Shown here: positions 1 to 6,212 of the stretch, in pieces
How positions within the stretch are numbered: the stretch's first letter is position 1
How the letters are laid out: each line of letters starts with the position of its first letter
From: CAYSZB01 sp964435475
GTDB lineage: Bacteria > Chloroflexota > Anaerolineae > Anaerolineales > Anaerolineaceae
Direction: 5' to 3'
Length of the DNA: 6,479 nt
NCBI GenBank assembly: GCA_964435475.1
Contig: CAYSZB010000102.1
Span: 1 to 6,479, forward strand
The notes under the pieces: model-generated
Databases searched by the model: none
Told to the model about the DNA's origin: nothing
Seen by the model: only the letters and a program-made list of their open reading frames with translations
Made by a program: the position numbers and the translations under genes

Positions 1-155
1 TTGCGGGAAATGCTGTGTTCAGTCATCAGTGCCTCCGAAGTTGAGAAAAGTTGTTGGTCAGGAGAATTATATACGGGAAAATGGCCAGGTGAGGAATATA
101 TAGAATATCCTGGACGAGGAGTTTTTTGCTTGAATCGCAGAATTTTGTGGTAGGG

Positions 156-164
156 TGCTATAAT
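156..164 (+). promoter_or_regulatory. Extended -10 promoter element (TGCTATAAT)
   Basis: TGCTATAAT is a perfect extended -10 box (TGn followed by TATAAT at 159-164). The only -35-like string nearby is TTGAAT at 130-135, which is 23 bp away and too far for the usual 17 bp, but extended -10 promoters can work with a poor -35. Transcription from here would start near 171 and give a leader of about 300 nt before the hydrolase start codon. It is a sequence match only. Confidence 0.4.
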
Positions 165-203
165 ATTTGCGTTAACTGAGTTCTTCTTGTGATTTTTTAC
201 CAT

Positions 204-240
204 GCCTTTGACCAATCGAGCATTTTTTGGGTCACAAGGC
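204..240 (+). other. Hairpin in the putative long leader
   Basis: GCCTTTGACC (204-213) pairs with GGTCACAAGGC (230-240), giving ten base pairs with a single bulged C at 235 and a 16-nt loop. If the promoter at 156-164 is used, this hairpin forms about 30 nt from the transcript 5' end. There is no U-run after the stem, so it is not a normal terminator. I match it to no known riboswitch. Confidence 0.3.
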
Positions 241-475
241 GATGGCACTGGTCGGTAAAGGAGGTGGTTGCAGAGGTTGAATTAATTACTATTCTTCAAT
301 TGCTGATCATGACTTTGTAAGGAGGTGCCGGGTAGCCAATTTATAAAATTCCAACCACTTAATTATTTGATGGGGTCTTTTTGACCAAATATTGTTATCT
401 GAGGATGATGATCTTCTGGTAACACGGACAACATTTAATTGAAATATTATGTGATCATTTTAAGGAGAGATTTTT

Positions 476-2290
476 ATGTCACCAACCCAACGTAAAGCGA
501 TCAACCGCATCATCCTATGCCTGGTGATCATCACCGTGGCAGCGGTTATGGCGCATTTAATTGAAACTGACTTTGGTAAAGTGAAAGTTACCAATATTTA
601 CATCACTGATGAAAACGGTTATACCGTGGTTGCCAGGTTATACAGACCACTGACAGCGACCGCTGCCAGCAAAGCACCGGCGGTGATCAATATTCACGGC
701 TACCAGAACGATAAACTGGTCAACGACTCGCTCTCGATCGAATTATCGCGACGCGGGTTTGTGGTCGTAGCCCCCGACATGATCGGGCACGGCGATTCAG
801 ACCCGGAATTCAACCTGGGTGCTGTTCTGGGCGGACAGTCCACGCTCGGCATGCAGAGCCTCGTTATGTACGTCAAAGGGTTGCCCTACGTGGATGCGGC
901 GAACATCGGTGTGATGGGTCACTCACTCGGTGCGATCATGACCCAGATCTTGGGCTCGATCAACCCGGACATCAATGCCCTCAACCCCATCTGTGGGTAT
1001 GCAGGAGCCATGAATTTGCGCAACCTGATGCTCACCCAGGCCCGCTACGATGAATTCGCGATCTTCCGCGAAGGTTTGCTGACCGTGGATGAACTGCCCA
1101 CCCATCCTGTGCGGGTGGAAGCCTTTGGTCAGACCGAAAGAGTGGATTGGGACGTCACCTATGGTAATTTTGAAGATGGCACTGCCCGCCGCGCCACCCT
1201 GATCCAGATGGAACACCACTTTACCCCCTTGAACCGCAAAGCTGTGGCTGAAGGCGTCAGCTGGATGGAACAGGCACTGATGGGCAAGAAGGGTGCCATG
1301 GATCCTTATGCCCATGTGTTCTGGTGGAAAGAGATCTTTGGCCTGATCACCCTGCTCACCTCCATCCTGATGATCCTGCCGCTTGCCACGCTGTTCCTGT
1401 CCACCAAGTTCTTTGCCGATGTGGCACAGCCCGTGCCCACCCGCTATGTGGCCAGCAAGAAGAACTGGTGGCTCTTTGCGACGATCAACTTCCTGATCGG
1501 CGGCATTACCTACCCGATCTTCACCCAGTGGAGCGCCTTGAGCGATGTTTACCAGGGCATCTTCCCCTGGCTGCGCCTGCAGGTTGGCAACGGCGTGTTC
1601 GCCTGGCTGCTGGTTAATGTGGTCATTTCCGCGATCCTCTTCACCATCTGGTACAGGGGCGCCAACAAGAAACAGAATGTGACCCTCTATGATATGGGCG
1701 TGTCATTCGACCAGGAAAAGACCAAGTATGACTGGAAGATCATTGGCAAGACCGTCCTTTTGGGTTTCATCCTGTTCATGATCCTCTACCTGGTGGAAGG
1801 CTTCTTTGAACGCATGCTCGGCCAGGAATTCCGCTTTGTCTGGCCATACATGCGCCAGTTCTCGAGCCTGACCCGTGTCGGCCTGTTCTTCCTGTACATG
1901 ATCCCGACGCTGCTATTCTGGTTGATCAATGGTGGTGTGTTCCTCTTCGGCCAGATCCATCAGAAGGAATATGAAACGCCTGCCAAGACCCAGTGGATCT
2001 GGTGGTTGAAAGCCTGCTTCGCTTTCCTCACCGGGCTGCTGATTGTCTGGTTGATCCAGTACATTCCCTGGTACGTGTTCAATGCCGGTCCCGGGTTTGA
2101 ACTGATGGGCCTGCCGCAATTCAGCGCGCTGTGGCCGCTGATGCTGCAGGTTTACATCCCGCAGTTCCTGATCCTGATCTGGATCCTGGTGTGGTTCTAC
2201 CGCAAGACAGGCCGGGTCTACCTGGGTGCGATCGTCGTATCCAGCCTGATGATCTGGTTCCTGGCTGCCGGTTCAGTCATTGCCATGTAA
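476..2290 (+). CDS. Membrane-anchored alpha/beta hydrolase fused to a polytopic membrane domain
   Basis: This 604-residue protein joins a serine hydrolase to an integral membrane domain. Residues about 12-28 form an N-terminal membrane segment after a basic start, so the hydrolase probably faces the cell exterior. Residues about 50-270 look like an alpha/beta hydrolase: oxyanion-type HG at 74-75, PDMIGHGDS at 100-108, nucleophile elbow GHSLG with S150, probable acid D192 in ARYDEF, and probable catalytic histidine H247 or H248 in MEHHFTP. Residues 285-602 contain about eight hydrophobic segments rich in Trp and Phe (roughly 285-310, 331-350, 372-392, 424-444, 465-492, 508-530, 552-574, 581-602) and resemble no transporter family I can name. 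The ATG start has a strong AAGGAGAGA site at 462-470. The family suggests ester or amide hydrolysis; the substrate is unknown. It stands alone on the + strand and ends just before a terminator-like hairpin. Confidence 0.9.
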   Translation: MSPTQRKAINRIILCLVIITVAAVMAHLIETDFGKVKVTNIYITDENGYTVVARLYRPLTATAASKAPAVINIHGYQNDKLVNDSLSIELSRRGFVVVAPDMIGHGDSDPEFNLGAVLGGQSTLGMQSLVMYVKGLPYVDAANIGVMGHSLGAIMTQILGSINPDINALNPICGYAGAMNLRNLMLTQARYDEFAIFREGLLTVDELPTHPVRVEAFGQTERVDWDVTYGNFEDGTARRATLIQMEHHFTPLNRKAVAEGVSWMEQALMGKKGAMDPYAHVFWWKEIFGLITLLTSILMILPLATLFLSTKFFADVAQPVPTRYVASKKNWWLFATINFLIGGITYPIFTQWSALSDVYQGIFPWLRLQVGNGVFAWLLVNVVISAILFTIWYRGANKKQNVTLYDMGVSFDQEKTKYDWKIIGKTVLLGFILFMILYLVEGFFERMLGQEFRFVWPYMRQFSSLTRVGLFFLYMIPTLLFWLINGGVFLFGQIHQKEYETPAKTQWIWWLKACFAFLTGLLIVWLIQYIPWYVFNAGPGFELMGLPQFSALWPLMLQVYIPQFLILIWILVWFYRKTGRVYLGAIVVSSLMIWFLAAGSVIAM

Positions 2291-2304
2291 GTTGTTGATT
2301 GATG

Positions 2305-2339
2305 CTTGGGGCTGTCTGCAGTTAGCGGGCAGCCTCAAG
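2305..2339 (+). terminator. Strong hairpin after the hydrolase gene, probable terminator
   Basis: CTTGGGGCTGTCTGC (2305-2319) pairs with GCGGGCAGCCTCAAG (2325-2339) over 15 uninterrupted base pairs, counting three G-U wobbles, with a 5-nt loop AGTTA. It begins 14 nt after the stop codon. The following bases (TGGTTTAATGG) have only a short T run, so it is either an imperfect intrinsic terminator or a 3'-end stabilising hairpin. Confidence 0.55.
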
Positions 2340-2430
2340 TGGTTTAATGGGGGCGGGGTCTGTGCATCTTTTACCTGGCGGGCATTTTAACAGTTACCTG
2401 ACCTGGATGCCGATGGTGGTAAGGTAGCTG

Positions 2431-2470
2431 GAAGCTAAAAAATGAAAGCTAAAAGTCGAAAGCAGAAAGG
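2431..2470. repeat. Degenerate 13-14-bp tandem repeat (GAAAGCTAAAA type)
   Basis: Three purine-rich units follow one another: GAAGCTAAAAAAT (2431-2443), GAAAGCTAAAAGTC (2444-2457) and GAAAGCAGAAAGG (2458-2470). They lie between the hydrolase terminator and the RAYT-related repeats and have no apparent coding role. Confidence 0.45.
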
Positions 2471-2490
2471 AAATCGGGCTGCCAGCAATG

Positions 2491-2516
2491 TGGTGATTAC
2501 AGGTAAGGGCGAAGCA
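2491..2516 (+). repeat. 26-bp exact inverted copy of an internal part of the RAYT gene
   Basis: These 26 bases are the exact reverse complement of 2851-2876, which lie inside the RAYT gene. Read on the + strand they encode VITGKGEA, the residues following the HIH motif of the transposase. The match stops abruptly on both sides. The right part (GTAAGGGCGAAGCA) is the end of the REP-like arm; the left part is ordinary transposase coding sequence. It therefore looks like a relic of a second RAYT copy in the opposite orientation, or a piece carried along by the repeat. Confidence 0.7.
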
Positions 2517-2540
2517 AAGTCTGCCACATGGGGATCCTTG
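2511..2540 (+). repeat. Flanking repeat copy A beside the RAYT gene
   Basis: This 30-bp stretch matches 3161-3190 at 23 of 30 positions without gaps. Shared parts are AAGCAAAGTC, CCACA, GGGG, TC and a final TG. The two copies are in the same orientation and bracket the RAYT gene (28 bp beyond its stop and 28 bp before its start). It overlaps the end of the 26-bp relic at 2491-2516. In this copy the central palindrome is degraded compared with copy B. Confidence 0.55.
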
Positions 2541-2568
2541 AGGGGCAGGTAATATCCAGCCAGATGGT

Positions 2569-3132
2569 CTACCCGCTATATTCCTCGTCCTTTTCCCAAT
2601 TTAATGGGTTGGTCATAATGTAATCAGTTATGGTCTGCAGGTCCTGTTCGTTTCGGATCACGTGTTCATAGTAATTGCGCTGCCAGAGGGGTTCTTTAGC
2701 CTTACTTAATTGTGAGTTTATCTTCCTGGAAGTGACCGATTTGAAATTCTGGATGATCGCTCCTACCGATCCAGGTATCGTGCCATTCGGGCGTAGGGGC
2801 GAAGCATCCTTGATAGACTCACTTTGTGGACGCAAGAGTTTATCTGAGGATGCTTCGCCCTTACCTGTAATCACCAGGATGCCGTGAATGTGATTGGGCA
2901 TTATGACCCATTCACCCAACTCAAGATCAGCAAAGCGGTAAGGCAATTGATGCCATTGTGCAGATGCCACTCGACCCAGGGTATTTAAGACCATTTCCCC
3001 CTCTTCCACCCTGCCAAACAGGCACCTGTGACCATGTGTCACCATGGTTACGAAATAAGCGCCTGGTTGGGAATAATCATATCCCGGCAAACGGATGCTG
3101 CGGCGATGGAGTGAAGGTTCTGTCAGATTCAT
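2569..3132 (-). CDS. REP-associated tyrosine transposase (RAYT, IS200-like Y1 family)
   Basis: This 187-residue protein has the typical RAYT layout: opening RRSIRLPGYDYSQPGAYFVT (residues 11-30), the metal-binding HUH motif as H81-I-H83 in MPNHIHGILVI, and the tyrosine helix QRNYYEHVIRNEQDL (about 151-165) where Y154 or Y155 is the likely nucleophile. RAYTs are single-copy relatives of IS200/IS605 transposases that nick and move REP palindromes as single-stranded DNA. A weak AAAGG lies about 12 nt before the ATG. The key residues are present and the frame is intact, so it may be active. Residues 90-114, just after the HUH strand, are encoded by a 72-bp palindrome and form a hydrophilic insert. 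It lies in a repeat-rich spacer, convergent with the hydrolase gene, and is more AT-rich than the transporter downstream, which fits an acquired element. Confidence 0.92.
   Translation of the reverse strand: MNLTEPSLHRRSIRLPGYDYSQPGAYFVTMVTHGHRCLFGRVEEGEMVLNTLGRVASAQWHQLPYRFADLELGEWVIMPNHIHGILVITGKGEASSDKLLRPQSESIKDASPLRPNGTIPGSVGAIIQNFKSVTSRKINSQLSKAKEPLWQRNYYEHVIRNEQDLQTITDYIMTNPLNWEKDEEYSG
2793..2864. repeat. 72-bp REP-like imperfect palindrome inside the RAYT coding sequence
   Basis: The left arm begins GTAGGGGCGAAGCATCCT (2793-2810). The right arm ends AGGATGCTTCGCCCTTAC (2847-2864), whose reverse complement matches the left arm at 17 of 18 positions. Pairing continues inward, with GATAGACTC (2812-2820) against GAGTTTATC (2836-2844) at 8 of 9 positions, leaving a 15-nt loop. 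The left arm opens with GTAG, the tetranucleotide that marks many REP sequences next to their hairpin, while the other end reads GTAA. The length of 72 bp is exactly 24 codons, so the gene's reading frame runs through it unbroken. Confidence 0.8.
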
Positions 3133-3160
3133 TACCGAATTTTACCTTTATCGTAAGTGG

Positions 3161-3190
3161 AAAGCAAAGTCCCCCACAAGGGGGTCTATG
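3161..3190 (+). repeat. Flanking repeat copy B with GC hairpin, before the RAYT start
   Basis: This 30-bp stretch is the partner of copy A at 2511-2540. Its centre is a clean hairpin, CCCCC (3171-3175), loop ACAA, GGGGG (3180-3184), preceded by AAAGCAAAGT. It would lie in the 5' leader of the RAYT mRNA, where it could be a REP-like substrate, a regulatory hairpin, or both. Confidence 0.55.
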
Positions 3191-3244
3191 TATTAATCAG
3201 TGATGCTCGAACGGTTTCAGGAAGGGCATAACAACCCATGCAAT

Positions 3245-3268
3245 GCTGTGCTGTGCTGTGCTGTGCTG
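3245..3268. repeat. Pentanucleotide microsatellite (GCTGT)4 plus GCTG
   Basis: Four perfect tandem copies of GCTGT run from 3245 to 3264, followed by a partial GCTG to 3268. It lies between genes, so slippage would not shift a reading frame but would change the spacing between the RAYT and the propeller gene. Confidence 0.9.
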
Positions 3269-3276
3269 AAAAACCA

Positions 3277-3339
3277 CCAGCACCTTCGGAAAATCAACCA
3301 GCACCATCGGAGAATTAACTGGCACCTTCGGGTAACTGA
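3277..3339. repeat. Three tandem copies of a 21-bp unit
   Basis: The core CCAGCACCTTCGG (3277-3289) recurs as CCAGCACCATCGG (3298-3310) and CTGGCACCTTCGG (3319-3331) at an exact 21-bp period. The remaining eight bases of each unit are A-rich and less conserved (AAAATCAA, AGAATTAA, GTAACTGA). The array starts 9 bp after the GCTGT microsatellite. The 21-bp period keeps a heptapeptide frame in several readings, but no supported gene uses it. Confidence 0.8.
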
Positions 3340-3342
3340 ACC

Positions 3343-3360
3343 GGGTCTTTGCTTCGACCC
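3343..3360 (-). terminator. Hairpin downstream of the propeller gene, weak terminator candidate
   Basis: GGGTC (3343-3347) and GACCC (3356-3360) form a 5-bp GC-rich stem with an 8-nt loop, about 20 nt past the stop codon of the minus-strand propeller gene. No T-run follows on the minus strand, so intrinsic termination is doubtful. The minus-strand loop reads GAAGCAAA, the same string found in the repeats around the RAYT gene, so it may instead be another member of that repeat family. Confidence 0.35.
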
Positions 3361-3379
3361 TACTATTAATCAATACTTA

Positions 3380-5008
3380 TCACTTGAACAGGATCGGCAT
3401 GTACTGCGGGTAGCGGTAAAAGGCCGAATAGAGCTCCCAGACACCATCCGTGTCCTGGTCGGCGCGATAGACCAGTCCCTGGCTGTTTGGGGTGATCAGG
3501 AATGAGTCGACATTCCCTTCGTAGGCCATTGGCGGATTGATCTTCTGGCGGTAAAACCACCCGGAACCTATATTCCCAGCCATATATATATCGGTGACAT
3601 ACTGCTCGTCGAGGTTGGCCATGAAAATGACATATGAACTGTTCGGCCCGATCTTGAAATCGACCACATCCGCGGTCAAAGGCCAATCAGCTACGCTGCT
3701 GCCTTCTTTTATAGTACCCACCGGTTTGGGTTCACCTCCAGTCGTAGTGGTTAACCAGAGGTTAAATAACTCATCCATATAATCCGCAGTGAGAATAACC
3801 CCTGTTCCATTTGGCATGACCTCAAATTCGGTCACATCACCGGTGTCTGGCATGCCCGGGCTCAAATGATATGCTGCCGAGCCATTGATCGTTACAGAAC
3901 CGAGGTCGATCTTTTCATCGACCAGCTGATCTGCCCGGTAAACCACACCGATCGCATATGATAAATAATTGACCAGTTGGTAATCCAGCACATCCCCATC
4001 CGCCACCATTGTACCGATCAGGTCATGCCTGGCAAGGGTTGTAAGATTCACAGAGTAGATCTCGAATCGTTCATCCACATCCTGGTCGGCTTTGTAAACC
4101 ACGAACTGGCTGTCATCCGAGACCTGGAAATTAACCACATTACCATTCATGACAAGCGAATCATTGAGAGGGATGGGAGCTTCACCATCCAGGCTGACCG
4201 CAAACAGGTCATCACTCCCTGAAAAGTAAAGATCCTCAATGTACAGGACCCACTGCCCGTCCGGGCTGATCGCGCCTTCCCCAAACACACCGCTGATCGT
4301 GACCAGGGTGAGCGGCACACCGGACGGGTCCACGTAGACCAGCTCTGACCCTGCCAGGACCGGTTTGGTCCGTGCATAGACCACACCGTGCCCGCTGGGC
4401 ATGGGAGCGAACTTTACTTCCCGGCAATCCTCATCCGTCGGGCTTTCCGCCGAAGGCTCAGCGCTGCCATCCAGGGGCACACGGTAGAGCACATGCTCCT
4501 CAGCCCCGTCACCCAGGACGTAGAAAAGCCATTGGCTGTCGGCTGAGATGGCAATACCCGGCTCACCCTCCAGGTAGAGACCTGCGTCAATATCGCCAGT
4601 CAGGTTGATCGCTGATCCGCCGGCAACTGGCACGGCATAGATCGCCTCCGGGCGGTCCTCGTCTTCACCAAAGCCTGTCCAGTAGACCGCAGTGGTGCCA
4701 TCCGGCGAGAGGATGAAACCCAACACACCGACCCATTCTGTCATGCCCGGTGAGAGCAAAATGGGATCGCCACCCCAGGTGGGCACACTGTACAACTCCA
4801 TGACATGATCGATGAGCGGGTCGGACATGAAGACCGTGTACTGGCTGGTGGAATTGATGTCGTAGTCGTAGACATCCCCTTCAAGGACTGGGGGAGGGCT
4901 GATCTTGAGCGCCATCAGGATGGGGGCTGCCGCGGCAATGAGAAGAAGGCTGGCTGAGACAAGCACTGTAAGCCATAAATACTTTGGGGAACGTTGTCTG
5001 GTTGTCAT
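3380..5008 (-). CDS. Membrane-anchored or secreted beta-propeller-like repeat protein (TolB/PD40-like)
   Basis: The 542-residue protein starts at the ATG at 5008, where AAGGGAGAGA gives a strong ribosome binding site; an upstream in-frame ATG at 5095 would add 29 residues but lacks this support. A basic N-terminus (R4, R6, K9) and a hydrophobic stretch at about 11-36 act as signal anchor or signal peptide. The rest is about ten repeats of 40-55 residues, with starts near 46, 94, 151, 198, 245, 291, 340, 392, 448 and 500. Each has an SPDG/TPNS-type turn, a strand such as VVYKADQD, an acidic DE-rich loop, and a strand such as ELYSV followed by a GG or DG turn. This is the pattern of TolB-like propeller blades. 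I see no catalytic motif; a binding or scaffold role outside the membrane is most likely. The protein ends in YRYPQYMPILFK. It has its own promoter-like -10 box and looks monocistronic. Confidence 0.85.
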   Translation of the reverse strand: MTTRQRSPKYLWLTVLVSASLLLIAAAAPILMALKISPPPVLEGDVYDYDINSTSQYTVFMSDPLIDHVMELYSVPTWGGDPILLSPGMTEWVGVLGFILSPDGTTAVYWTGFGEDEDRPEAIYAVPVAGGSAINLTGDIDAGLYLEGEPGIAISADSQWLFYVLGDGAEEHVLYRVPLDGSAEPSAESPTDEDCREVKFAPMPSGHGVVYARTKPVLAGSELVYVDPSGVPLTLVTISGVFGEGAISPDGQWVLYIEDLYFSGSDDLFAVSLDGEAPIPLNDSLVMNGNVVNFQVSDDSQFVVYKADQDVDERFEIYSVNLTTLARHDLIGTMVADGDVLDYQLVNYLSYAIGVVYRADQLVDEKIDLGSVTINGSAAYHLSPGMPDTGDVTEFEVMPNGTGVILTADYMDELFNLWLTTTTGGEPKPVGTIKEGSSVADWPLTADVVDFKIGPNSSYVIFMANLDEQYVTDIYMAGNIGSGWFYRQKINPPMAYEGNVDSFLITPNSQGLVYRADQDTDGVWELYSAFYRYPQYMPILFK

Positions 5009-5108
5009 TTCTCTCCCTTGCAAAAAACAATGGTCAAAATTCCGATCAACGACCGGGTCCAATACAACAATATTCAATTCAGGCAGTGAAGGCAACAGTG
5101 ATATGCAG

Positions 5109-5114
5109 ATTATA
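5109..5114 (-). promoter_or_regulatory. -10 box upstream of the propeller gene
   Basis: On the minus strand TATAAT is a perfect -10 hexamer about 100 nt before the propeller start codon. The -35 is poor: CATTCA at 17-bp spacing or TTCAAA at 15-bp spacing. It implies that the propeller gene need not depend on read-through from the transporter gene upstream. Confidence 0.4.
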
Positions 5115-5186
5115 CGACGAATCGTACCGTTTGAATGCGGTTAAAGATGGAATTCACGCTGAAAATTGCAGATTTACGGGGAGAAT

Positions 5187-5204
5187 TGGCGGGTCAACCC
5201 ACCA
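5187..5204 (-). terminator. Hairpin just after the transporter gene
   Basis: On the minus strand TGGTGGG pairs with CCCGCCA around a TTGA loop: seven base pairs including one G-U wobble. It begins 2 nt past the transporter stop codon. The bases after it (ATTCTCCCC) are not U-rich, so termination is uncertain. Confidence 0.35.
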
Positions 5205-5206
5205 GG

Positions 5207-6205
5207 TCAGGAGTTTTTACCCGTTTCAACACCGGGAGTGCTGCCTGGTCTGTTTTTGCGCAGCATCTGCCCCTCTTTGATGCGCAGGATGATCACCCCC
5301 GATATGATCAGTGCACTGCCCAGGATCTCCACCAGGGTCAGCTGCTCTTTGAGGAAGACGTAGGCAAAGATGACCACGAATACCGGCTCGGTGCACATCA
5401 GCAGGTTGACCACGCTGGAAGGCAGGTAGCCCAGGCTGACATTGAACACCCCGAAGCCGGCGAGGGTCGGACCCACCGCCAGCAGGAACATGATACCCCA
5501 CGCCAGCGGGTCCCAACCCAGCCAGAGAAGATCACGGACTTGCATGGTGCCGCCGACAAAGTACTTGCCCGGGACCAGGTTGAAGAGGAAGAGGAAGACG
5601 GTGGCGAAGGCAAAGGAATAGAGGATCGCCGTCCAGGGGTTGACCCCACGCTGCGCCGCACTGCGCCCCATCATGGTGTAGATGGCGTAGGACAGGCCGC
5701 ACAGAACGCCCACCAGCACGCCGACAAAATTGGTATGCCAGGCGGCGGGGTCCACCAGGCCGGAAACAAGGGTGACGCCTATCAGGCTGAGGACGACTGC
5801 CAGGATCTTGTCCCAGTTCAAGCTTTCCTTGAGGAACCAGCGCGCCAGCAGGACGGTAAAGGCGGTTGAGGAGTAGCTGAGGACTGTGGCGATCGCCGCG
5901 CCGTTCAGGACCACCGACTCGACCCACAGGCCATTGAAGAAGGCAAAGACCAGCCCATAGAAGGCCAGGAACGGTAAAAAGCGTCTTTCTACTTTGAGCA
6001 AACGCGGTTGGAAGATGAGCAGGATGAGCGCCAGGGCGATGGTGACGATGACATCGCGCCAGAATGCCAGCACCAGGGCGGGTATGCGGTAGGTTTCGGT
6101 CAGGTGGCGGATGATGATGGCGGTGGTGGCCAGCATCAGGGCGGAAAAAACGGCCAGGGCAAAGCCTTTGCCGGTTTGGCGGGGTTGCGAGGTTTGGTTC
6201 GTCAT
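5207..6205 (-). CDS. EamA-family (drug/metabolite transporter superfamily) permease
   Basis: The 332-residue protein has the ten membrane segments of the DMT superfamily arranged as two EamA halves: roughly residues 14-33, 43-65, 76-93, 98-121, 131-150 and 159-178, 188-210, 232-255, 263-284, 290-308. Each half has the usual signature. In the first, FWRD (48-51) and a Ser/Thr-rich helix run into ARWFLKESLNW (121-131). In the second, TEPVFVVIFAYVFLKEQLT (272-290) precedes the final helix. Such proteins export or import small metabolites, but the substrate cannot be read from sequence and the neighbours give no clue. A short polar tail (about 310-332) is probably cytoplasmic. There is no Shine-Dalgarno before the ATG, and a -10-like box sits so close that the mRNA may be leaderless. 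It is markedly GC-rich, divergent from the gene at 6420. Confidence 0.93.
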   Translation of the reverse strand: MTNQTSQPRQTGKGFALAVFSALMLATTAIIIRHLTETYRIPALVLAFWRDVIVTIALALILLIFQPRLLKVERRFLPFLAFYGLVFAFFNGLWVESVVLNGAAIATVLSYSSTAFTVLLARWFLKESLNWDKILAVVLSLIGVTLVSGLVDPAAWHTNFVGVLVGVLCGLSYAIYTMMGRSAAQRGVNPWTAILYSFAFATVFLFLFNLVPGKYFVGGTMQVRDLLWLGWDPLAWGIMFLLAVGPTLAGFGVFNVSLGYLPSSVVNLLMCTEPVFVVIFAYVFLKEQLTLVEILGSALIISGVIILRIKEGQMLRKNRPGSTPGVETGKNS

Positions 6206-6212
6206 GGGGCTA

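Larger units (their letters stand above)
1..475. other. AT-rich non-coding region upstream of the hydrolase gene
   Basis: I see no convincing gene here. One frame stays open from base 1 to a TAG at 151-153 (50 codons), but it resembles no family I recognise and could be chance or the tail of a gene lying mostly outside the window. An 18-codon ORF at 202-258 has no ribosome binding site. Two perfect Shine-Dalgarno-like AAGGAGGTG strings lie at about 258-266 and 319-327, yet neither has a usable start codon at a normal distance. A weak promoter-like pair, TTGACC (381-386) and GATGAT (404-409) with 17-bp spacing, lies nearer the hydrolase gene. The stretch is clearly more AT-rich than the gene that follows. 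Confidence 0.5.

Noticed and set aside
202..258. 18-codon ORF starting ATG in the upstream region
   Set aside because: No Shine-Dalgarno precedes it, the peptide has no recognisable feature, and it overlaps the leader hairpin.
923..1315. 130-residue minus-strand frame antisense to the hydrolase
   Set aside because: It mirrors the codon structure of the hydrolase gene, lacks a ribosome binding site and shows no domain pattern.
2793..2864. CRISPR-like repeat pair
   Set aside because: There are only two arms and they are inverted, forming one palindrome; no direct repeats with regular unique spacers are present.
3200..3505. 101-residue + strand frame running across the tandem repeats into the propeller gene
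   Set aside because: Half of it overlaps the antisense of the propeller gene; the heptad-like QHLRKIN pattern merely reflects the 21-bp repeat, and no ribosome binding site or family resemblance is seen.
5009..5095. Upstream start adding 29 residues to the propeller protein
   Set aside because: The ATG at 5095 has no ribosome binding site and the added residues would bury the signal sequence, whereas the ATG at 5008 has a strong AGGGAGA at correct distance and a basic N-terminus before the hydrophobic core.
5135..5869. 244-residue open frame on the + strand, antisense to the transporter gene
   Set aside because: It is rich in Gln, His, Asp and Gly without hydrophobic or domain structure, as expected from the reverse of a GC-rich membrane-protein gene; the minus-strand frame has full EamA signatures.
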